From NCBI RefSeq assembly GCF_001580025.1, contig NZ_LSZO01000112.1, forward strand, positions 1 to 58,779: a stretch of 58,779 nt of DNA, in the 5' to 3' direction. The stretch comes from Ventosimonas gracilis (GTDB lineage Bacteria; Pseudomonadota; Gammaproteobacteria; Pseudomonadales; Pseudomonadaceae). The notes beneath the pieces were generated by a model. The model saw only the letters and a program-made list of their open reading frames with translations, searched no databases and was not told the DNA's origin. The position numbers were made by a program, and so were the translations under genes. Positions 53,450 to 58,779 of this stretch are shown piece after piece; the first letter of the stretch is position 1; every line of letters starts with the position of its first letter.

Positions 53450-55870
53450 ATGAGCAAACCCGAACCTTGCTACCACTGCGGCCTGCCGATTACCGGCAGC
53501 GCGCCGTTTTGCGGACAAGTGCTGGGGCAAACCCGCCGTTTCTGCTGCCCGGGTTGTCAAGCGGTCGCGCAAACCATTGTCGATGCGGGCCTGGAAAGCT
53601 ACTACCGGCACCGAAGTGAAAGCGCAATCAATCCCGAAGCCTTGCCGCAACAGTTGCAAGATGAACTGGAGTTGTACGACCGCCTTGATGTGCAGCAGTC
53701 TTTTGTCCATAACCAAGGCGATGACCAGCAAATCACCTTGCTGGTCGAAGGGGTAAGCTGCGCGGCCTGTGGCTGGTTGATTGAGCAGCAGCTTGGACGT
53801 TTATCGGGCGTTGCCGAAGCGCGGCTTAATCTATCCAATCACCGCTTGCATTTGCGCTGGCAGAGCGCCGTTTTGCCGTTATCGCAGATACTGGCAAGGC
53901 TTAAACAAATCGGCTACGCCGCGCATCCGTTTGAGCCAGACCAAGCGAGCGCCACGCTCGCCGAAGAAAATCGCCAGACCTTGCGTCGTTTGGGTGTGGC
54001 CGGTTTGCTCTGGTTTCAGGCAATGATGGCGACCATGGCGACCTGGCCGGAATTTAACTTAGACCTCTCGCCCGAACTGCACCACATTCTGCGCTGGGTC
54101 GCCCTGTTTTTGACTACACCGATTGTTTTTTACAGTTGCACGCCGTTTTTTAAAGGCGCACTGCGCGATTTGCGCAGCCTGCATCTGGGCATGGATGTTT
54201 CCGTTTCGCTGGCCATTGGCGGAGCCTATCTGGCCGGTATTTGGAGCACGATAAGCGGGCAGGGCGAGCTGTATTTTGATGCGGTGGGCATGTTCGCCCT
54301 GTTTTTGCTCTCGGGCCGCTATCTGGAACGCCGCGCACGCGAACGCTGCGCACAGGCGACGGCGGGCCTGGTCAATCTGCTGCCGACTTCCTGCTTGCGG
54401 CAAGGCAGCGACGGCAAGACGCAGCGCATCCTGCTGCGTGAGCTTAATATCGGCGACCTCGTGCAGGTACTGCCAGGCGCGGTGATTCCCGCCGATGGGC
54501 AGATTACCGATGGCTCATCTTGCATCGATGAGTCCCTTTTATCCGGCGAATACCTGCCCAAGCCGCGCAAGGTGGGCGATTGCGTCACCGCCGGTACGCT
54601 CAATGTAGAAAGCACGCTTTGCGTCAAAGTGCAGGCGTTGGGCACGGATACGCGGCTTTCTGCCATCGTCCGCCTGCTCGAACGGGCGCAAAGTGATAAG
54701 CCGCGCCTAGCGGAACTGGCAGACCGTGCCGCGCAGTGGTTTTTGCTATTTGCGCTACTTGCTGCGGCGGCGACTTTTTTGTTCTGGCTTAATCTTGAGC
54801 CGGCGCGTGCCTTTTGGGTGGTGCTCGCCATGCTGGTTGCCGTCTGCCCCTGTGCGCTATCACTGGCAACGCCGACCGCATTGACCGCGGCGACCGGTTA
54901 TCTGCATCAGCTGGGATTACTATTAACACGCGGCCATGTGCTGGAAGGTTTAACTCATATCGACACGGTGATTTTCGATAAAACCGGCACGCTGACCGAA
55001 GGCAAGCTATCTTTGCGCGAAATCCGCCCGCTGGGCGAGTTATCGGTCGATGATTGCCTGCGACTGGCGACAGCACTGGAAAATCGCTCGGAACATCCTA
55101 TCGCCCGTGCTTTTGGCCGCGCCGAAAAAACCGTTGAAAACGTACAGAACATCCCCGGACGTGGACTGGAAGGCCAGATGGACGGGCAAAGGCTGCGTAT
55201 CGGCGAGGCGGCTTTTGTCTGCGAACTGTCCGCGCAGCCCATCCCCCCACAACCCAAAAGTAGCGGCCAGTGGCTGCTGCTGGGTAATGAAACCGCGCCA
55301 CTGGCTTGGCTGGTGTTGGACGACCGTCTGCGCAGCGAGGCGAAATTATTGGTTGAAGACTGCAAAGCCCGTGGCTGGGAAACCCTGCTGCTGTCTGGTG
55401 ACAGCTCGCCGCAAGTGGCCGAAATGGCGGCGACCTTGGGCATTGGGCAGGCCAAAGGCGGCTTAACCCCCGATGACAAGCTCGCGATCTTGGGCAAGCT
55501 GCGTGCAAAAGGGCGCAAAGTGCTGATGCTGGGCGATGGGGTTAACGACGTGCCCACGCTCGCCGCCGCCGACATCAGTATCGCAATGGGCGGCGCGACG
55601 GATTTAGCCAAGACCAATGCCGATGCGGTGCTGCTTAACTGCAATCTGGCAACCTTGGCGCTTGCCTTTAATCTCGCCCGCCGTACGCGCCGCGTGATTA
55701 TCGAAAACCTCGTCTTTGCGGCGCTCTATAACGGCCTGATGCTGCCCTTTGCTGCTTTGGGCTTAATTACTCCCGCTTGGGCGGCGCTGGGCATGTCCAT
55801 CAGTTCGTTGGTGGTGGTGCTTAATGCGCTGCGTCTTGGTAAAACCCATATTGAACTTAGGATAACCTAA
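53450..55870 (+). CDS. ccoI: CcoI, copper-exporting P1B ATPase for cbb3 oxidase
   Basis: An 806-residue P-type ATPase that supplies copper for cbb3 oxidase assembly. The N-terminus has a CYHC...CCPGC metal-binding region (7-10 and 32-36). It continues with a heavy-metal-associated domain (GVSCAACGWL, Cys104 and Cys107), membrane helices, the actuator loop with SGEYLPK, the transmembrane CPC motif (Cys466, Cys468 in VCPCALSLATP), the phosphorylated Asp510 in DKTGTLTE and the hinge GDGVNDVPTLA. Length matches the CcoI/FixI group. It follows ccoH by 59 bases, with a palindromic repeat between. The usual next gene, ccoS, is absent. Confidence 0.95.
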   Translation: MSKPEPCYHCGLPITGSAPFCGQVLGQTRRFCCPGCQAVAQTIVDAGLESYYRHRSESAINPEALPQQLQDELELYDRLDVQQSFVHNQGDDQQITLLVEGVSCAACGWLIEQQLGRLSGVAEARLNLSNHRLHLRWQSAVLPLSQILARLKQIGYAAHPFEPDQASATLAEENRQTLRRLGVAGLLWFQAMMATMATWPEFNLDLSPELHHILRWVALFLTTPIVFYSCTPFFKGALRDLRSLHLGMDVSVSLAIGGAYLAGIWSTISGQGELYFDAVGMFALFLLSGRYLERRARERCAQATAGLVNLLPTSCLRQGSDGKTQRILLRELNIGDLVQVLPGAVIPADGQITDGSSCIDESLLSGEYLPKPRKVGDCVTAGTLNVESTLCVKVQALGTDTRLSAIVRLLERAQSDKPRLAELADRAAQWFLLFALLAAAATFLFWLNLEPARAFWVVLAMLVAVCPCALSLATPTALTAATGYLHQLGLLLTRGHVLEGLTHIDTVIFDKTGTLTEGKLSLREIRPLGELSVDDCLRLATALENRSEHPIARAFGRAEKTVENVQNIPGRGLEGQMDGQRLRIGEAAFVCELSAQPIPPQPKSSGQWLLLGNETAPLAWLVLDDRLRSEAKLLVEDCKARGWETLLLSGDSSPQVAEMAATLGIGQAKGGLTPDDKLAILGKLRAKGRKVLMLGDGVNDVPTLAAADISIAMGGATDLAKTNADAVLLNCNLATLALAFNLARRTRRVIIENLVFAALYNGLMLPFAALGLITPAWAALGMSISSLVVVLNALRLGKTHIELRIT

Positions 55871-55905
55871 GTGCTGCACTTAGCAAAACGATTAAAATAA
55901 ATCGT
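55866..55905. terminator. convergent terminator region after ccoI
   Basis: CTAAGTGC and GCACTTAG (55866-55882) form a tight dyad at the ccoI stop. It is followed by arms ACGATT and AATCGT and a T-rich tract that overlaps the last codons of the leftward gene. Each hairpin is short; together they probably end both transcripts. Confidence 0.45.
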
Positions 55906-56335
55906 CTTCTTTTTTCGGCAATACCAGTTGTGCGGTAGCGGCATAGGCCAAGGTCAAGGGTAGCAATAAATAAACCGATTCCAATACCAATAAAGAGGGC
56001 GTGATATATTTATCGCAAAATACCCACCAGAGAAAGTGGGTAATAGCCGCCATAATGGATACCGACATACTGGTCAATAAACTGCGGTAAAGGCGCAGCC
56101 CACTAACCACCAAGGCAATGGCAATAGCCGATGGCAGGAAAAACAAGGCTCCACCCAAAGCCACTGATACTATTGAGTCGCGTTCGATAAACCCTCGCCA
56201 AATACCCCCGGTGTTGTGCCAGGAATAAAGCATCACGCCTGCTAAAAAAATTATTCCGCCAATAATCGGCAGCAACAATACTTTAAAAAATACCAAGCGG
56301 TACGGCCAATTACTGTCTGCCTCTTGTTTAAACAT
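55892..56335 (-). CDS. hypothetical four-helix membrane protein
   Basis: I do not recognise this 147-residue protein. It begins MFKQEADSNWPYRLVFFKVLL and has about four hydrophobic helices: VFFKVLLLPIIGGIIFLAGVMLY, SIVSVALGGALFFLPSAIAIALVVS, LTSMSVSIMAAITHFLWWVFC and LLVLESVYLLLPLTLAYAATAQLVL. It ends in a short acidic-basic cytoplasmic tail, KKEDDLF. It converges on ccoI and lies upstream of a structured spacer. Low conservation and composition suggest a lineage-specific gene. It is not CcoS, which is shorter and has one helix. Confidence 0.65.
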   Translation of the reverse strand: MFKQEADSNWPYRLVFFKVLLLPIIGGIIFLAGVMLYSWHNTGGIWRGFIERDSIVSVALGGALFFLPSAIAIALVVSGLRLYRSLLTSMSVSIMAAITHFLWWVFCDKYITPSLLVLESVYLLLPLTLAYAATAQLVLPKKEDDLF

Positions 56336-56590
56336 AAATCACCTGCCTTAATTAAATTAAACAAAGCGATTAAAAACGCACCATAAGGCTTGCTTGGTGC
56401 GCACCAGCAGGGGCTACTGCCGCCTCTGTCTGCTTGATTTTCGCAACTGCTTAGCTCGCAGCAAGGCGCAGGGCCCATGCTTGCGTGGGCGGTGCTTAAT
56501 CCCTTCCTTAGGACGGATTATCTTGCCCGATTTGCGCCTAAGCTGTCCAGCGAGTTAAGGCGTACCCGGCAAAGCACGGATGGCAGGCAA
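56336..56590 (-). other. structured spacer upstream of the hypothetical membrane gene
   Basis: This stretch between two leftward genes has no good open frame. Read leftward it holds a hairpin with arms GCCCA and TGGGC (near 56474-56491) and, just before the membrane gene, a terminator-like hairpin with arms CGCACC and GGTGCG followed by TTTTT (56372-56401). Such a terminator ahead of a start codon could be an attenuator or the 3' end of a small RNA. It matches no riboswitch consensus I can recall. Confidence 0.45.
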
Positions 56591-56597
56591 TAGAAAG

Positions 56598-56625
56598 CCG
56601 CGCAGTCTTGCCAAGCACTGCGCGG
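56598..56625 (-). terminator. terminator after the TonB-dependent receptor gene
   Basis: Nine-base GC arms CCGCGCAGT and ACTGCGCGG with a ten-base loop lie 20 bases after the receptor stop codon. The downstream T tract is short. Confidence 0.6.
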
Positions 56626-56645
56626 TTGAAATGTTAAAGCCGTTT

Positions 56646-58691
56646 TTAAAAACTAATCAGCAGATTGAAATTTAAATTACGTGGCTCGCCAGGAGTAATC
56701 CAGTTATGACTTGAACTGCGCTCATAGTATTTTTTATTCAGTGCATTATTTAATTTTATACCCGCTGTTACATTGGGCAAAATTTCCCAACTGCCTAAAA
56801 AATCCAATGTGGTATAACTTGGCAGTCCTGCACCTTTATAAGGCGCTTGTATGCCCGTTGAAAATTCACGCTGACCCACATAATTGACAGAAGCACCTAC
56901 ATTCAACCCTTCCTGAAACGCCCAAATACCTAAAACACTACCACTATGATGCGGGATTCCACCCAAGCGGCTGCCCTTGTAACCTACACGCTGGTCTTGG
57001 GTGACTTTGGCATCAATAAAGGCGTAAGCGGCTATTAGATTAAAATTATCGCCAATTTTTCCGCTAACTTGCGCATCAATCCCTTGGCTGCGTACTTCGC
57101 CTACGGTAATGGAAAAACCGGGGTTGGTCGGGTCAGGATTAGCGACATTTTCTTTAGTGATATGAAAGGTTGCCAAGGTTGCGCCCAAGCGACCTTCCAA
57201 TAAGTCCAGTTTTACTCCGGCTTCATAGCCTAAGCCTTTTTCGGCTTTAAGTATTTGCCCATTATAATTTGGGTTGTTGGGGGTAAATGACGTGCCTATA
57301 CCGGCAAATAAATTAACTTGATGGTTGAGTTTATAAGTAATTCCTGCGCGTGGTACAGCAACGTCTTTATCTTGCTTGGCTTTATCATTGTTTAAAGGAT
57401 TGCTACGCTGCTGCTTAATATTTTCTAAGCGCAAACCCAGTAAGCCAGAAAGATGTTCGTTAAAATCGATCTGATCTTGCAGGTTAAGCGCGTAACTTTT
57501 GACTTGATTTTTGCTATAACTGGGTGTTGTCGCAGGTCTTGCCGCGCCATAGATTGGATTATAAATATTGATGGGAAAAGAGGGTGGCAAGGAAGGATCT
57601 GAATTGGTCGCACTGAAATGATTGTAATAATCCTGCCGCCAGTTTTCTGTTTCAATACCGGCTAATAATTGATGCTGCATGCCTGCGAGATGAAACTTAC
57701 CGAAAACTTCTGCATGCATTATCAAACTATGGTGGCGCATATCATTAGGATTGTAGCGGCGACTCATGGTATCTGTGCCAAAAAGCGGCCCGGAAAAAAG
57801 AACATCCGTCACCGTGCCTTTAATTCGGCTGTCAAGATATTGTCCGGCGAGGCGTGCCGTCCAATCCGGCTGGAAATCATGTTCCAGCGAAAGCTGTAGC
57901 AAACTGGTCGTCAAGCGCAGTTTTCCATCGCCCGGCTCACCCAAAAAGGTCGAATGCTTAACCCCGCCTAATTGGCCGTTTACCGATGGAATACCTCTAT
58001 CCATAACATTGTCAGTGCGAGTAAATTCGCTATCGAGCAGCAGCCTTGTGCGCTCAGTGAGATGCCAAGTCACGGCCGGAGCTACCATTTGCCGCTGCAT
58101 ATCAACGTAATCACGAAAACTTTTGCGGGTTTCCGTTGCCAGATTGACACGCGCCAGTAGCTGGCCGTCTTCTGTTAATGCGGCGTTACTATCCCAATCG
58201 ACGCGGTATCTGTCCCAGCGTCCGGCGCTGAATTTAAGACGGTTAAAGGTCTCATTCTGCGGGCGCTTGCTGACCATATTGATAACACCGCCCGGATCGC
58301 CACGGCCAAACAGTCCGCCAGTAGGGCCTTTAAGCACTTCAATACGTTCCAATGTGGCGGTATCAGCAGCGTAATAACCACGATTGACGGAAAAACCATT
58401 GCGAAACAGCGAGCCACTACTAAAGCCTGAAGTAAATCCACGCACGCTGAAACTGGCATTGGACATGCCGCCAAAGTCGTTTTGCCTGCCAACGCCACCG
58501 GCAAAATCGAGCGCCCGGTCAATACGAGAATCGCCCAAATCTTCAATAACCTGCCTTGGTACCACACTGATGCTCTGCGGCACTTCTTCAATAGACGTGT
58601 CGGTGCGTGTGGCCGTGGCGCTGCGTGTAGCGCGGTAGCCCTGCACCGGCCCGTTGGCGCGTTCTTCAAGGGCGGTGGAGGAAATATCGAT
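56646..58691 (-). pseudogene. TonB-dependent siderophore receptor, 5'-truncated by an insertion sequence
   Basis: The reading frame encodes the plug and barrel of a FhuA/FpvA-like siderophore receptor. Plug motifs are GYRATRSATATRTDTSIEEVPQSISVVPRQVIEDLG, VRGFTSG and IEVLKGPTGGLFGRGDPGGVINMVSKRP; the barrel runs to a C-terminal aromatic strand, LNFNLLISF. The coding frame continues upstream past the first usable start (GTG at 58646) to 58691, reading IDISSTALEERANGPV. There it meets the terminal repeat of the insertion sequence at 58692 and then an in-frame stop. The signal peptide and the TonB box region are thus missing, and the protein could not reach the outer membrane. About 680 residues of an expected slightly longer receptor remain. 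Confidence 0.85.
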
Positions 58692-58779
58692 GGGTCTTAG
58701 GAAGCAAACATGTTTTTATGGCATGATAACTTCCTGATATGACTGGTAAAAATAGGTACTTCAAACGTTCGAAAATCAG
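58692..58779 (+). mobile_element. 5' end of an IS1595/IS1016-type insertion sequence
   Basis: It begins with GGGTCTTAGGAAGCAAAC (58692-58709), the exact reverse complement of the end at 70-87, followed by a short leader and the start of a transposase. The remainder is outside the window. It is inserted in the siderophore receptor gene. The possible 8-base target duplicate would be ATATCGAT at 58684-58691. Confidence 0.8.
58739..58779 (+). CDS. IS1595-family transposase, N-terminus only (partial)
   Basis: The visible product is MTGKNRYFKRSKI, which matches the start of IS1016-group transposases (a K-x-x-YxKRSKIS-like opening before a helix-turn-helix). The frame runs off the right edge. No strong ribosome site is visible. 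With the C-terminal tail at 3-65 it shows both ends of the same transposase type in the window, on two separate copies. Confidence 0.65.
   Translation, partial: MTGKNRYFKRSKI

Noticed and set aside
58646-58646. GTG at 58646 as the true start of the TonB-dependent receptor
   Set aside because: Coding similarity continues upstream of it and no signal peptide would follow, so it is an artefact of truncation.
1-58779. tRNA, rRNA or CRISPR features
   Set aside because: No tRNA cloverleaf ends, rRNA landmarks or regularly spaced direct repeats were seen on either strand by eye.

Overview
The window looks like a chromosomal segment from a gammaproteobacterium close to Pseudomonadaceae, with moderate GC (a little over half by eye). 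The evidence is gene order and protein likeness: tig-clpP-clpX-lon-hupB-ppiD, mutS-fdxA, gcdR/gcdH/CoA-transferase, uvrB near an aromatic aminotransferase, ccoGHI, and Pseudomonas-like trigger factor and bacterioferritin sequences. No rRNA, tRNA or CRISPR array was seen. Both edges lie inside copies of one insertion sequence of IS1595/IS1016 type. The left edge holds its 3' end and the right edge its 5' end, in the same orientation, so the window may be an assembly contig that stops in repeats.

Layout. 0.1-5.1 kb: an aldehyde dehydrogenase and HpaI-type aldolase pair, divergent from an FMN-dependent monooxygenase and a flavin reductase fused to a SnoaL-like domain; this looks like a small catabolic island. 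5.2-6.9 kb: a small membrane-anchored protein and L-lactate dehydrogenase LldD. 7.2-15.8 kb: the protein-quality-control block trigger factor, ClpP, ClpX, Lon, HU-beta and PpiD. 15.9-22.7 kb: pgaABCD for poly-N-acetylglucosamine biofilm polysaccharide, with its own promoter, a palindromic operator candidate and a long leader. 22.7-26.1 kb: glutaryl-CoA catabolism (CoA-transferase, GcdH and a divergent LysR regulator). 26.1-26.4 kb: a miniature transposable element (MITE) between the stop codons of two convergent genes. 26.4-32.6 kb: uvrB, an OprD-family porin, an aromatic aminotransferase overlapping a KDPG-type aldolase, and an Hsp20 gene behind a near-consensus heat-shock promoter. 32.8-35.8 kb: mutS and the seven-iron ferredoxin fdxA. 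35.9-40.3 kb: a carbamoyltransferase and two glycosyltransferases, probably for LPS core decoration. 40.4-43.7 kb: a glutamate/aspartate ABC transporter whose last gene ends in a second, truncated MITE. 43.9-49.5 kb: rsmI divergent from lpoA-yraN, then a coiled-coil lipoprotein, a SrfA-like protein carrying a von Willebrand A domain, and grxD. 49.5-51.3 kb: bacterioferritin, a hydroxypyruvate-isomerase-like protein and a SirB2-family protein. 51.4-55.9 kb: ccoG-ccoH-ccoI for cbb3 oxidase maturation, without ccoS or the structural genes. 55.9-58.7 kb: an unknown four-helix membrane protein and a TonB-dependent siderophore receptor that has lost its signal peptide to the right-hand insertion sequence.

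Most of the content is conserved housekeeping. The less ordinary signals are the MITE family that ends exactly at stop codons, the SrfA-like/VWA plus lipoprotein pair, the flavin reductase-SnoaL fusion, the regulatory leader of pga, a dispersed GC-rich palindromic repeat, and the IS-decapitated receptor. Functional statements rest on motif recognition and family knowledge; no database search was run.
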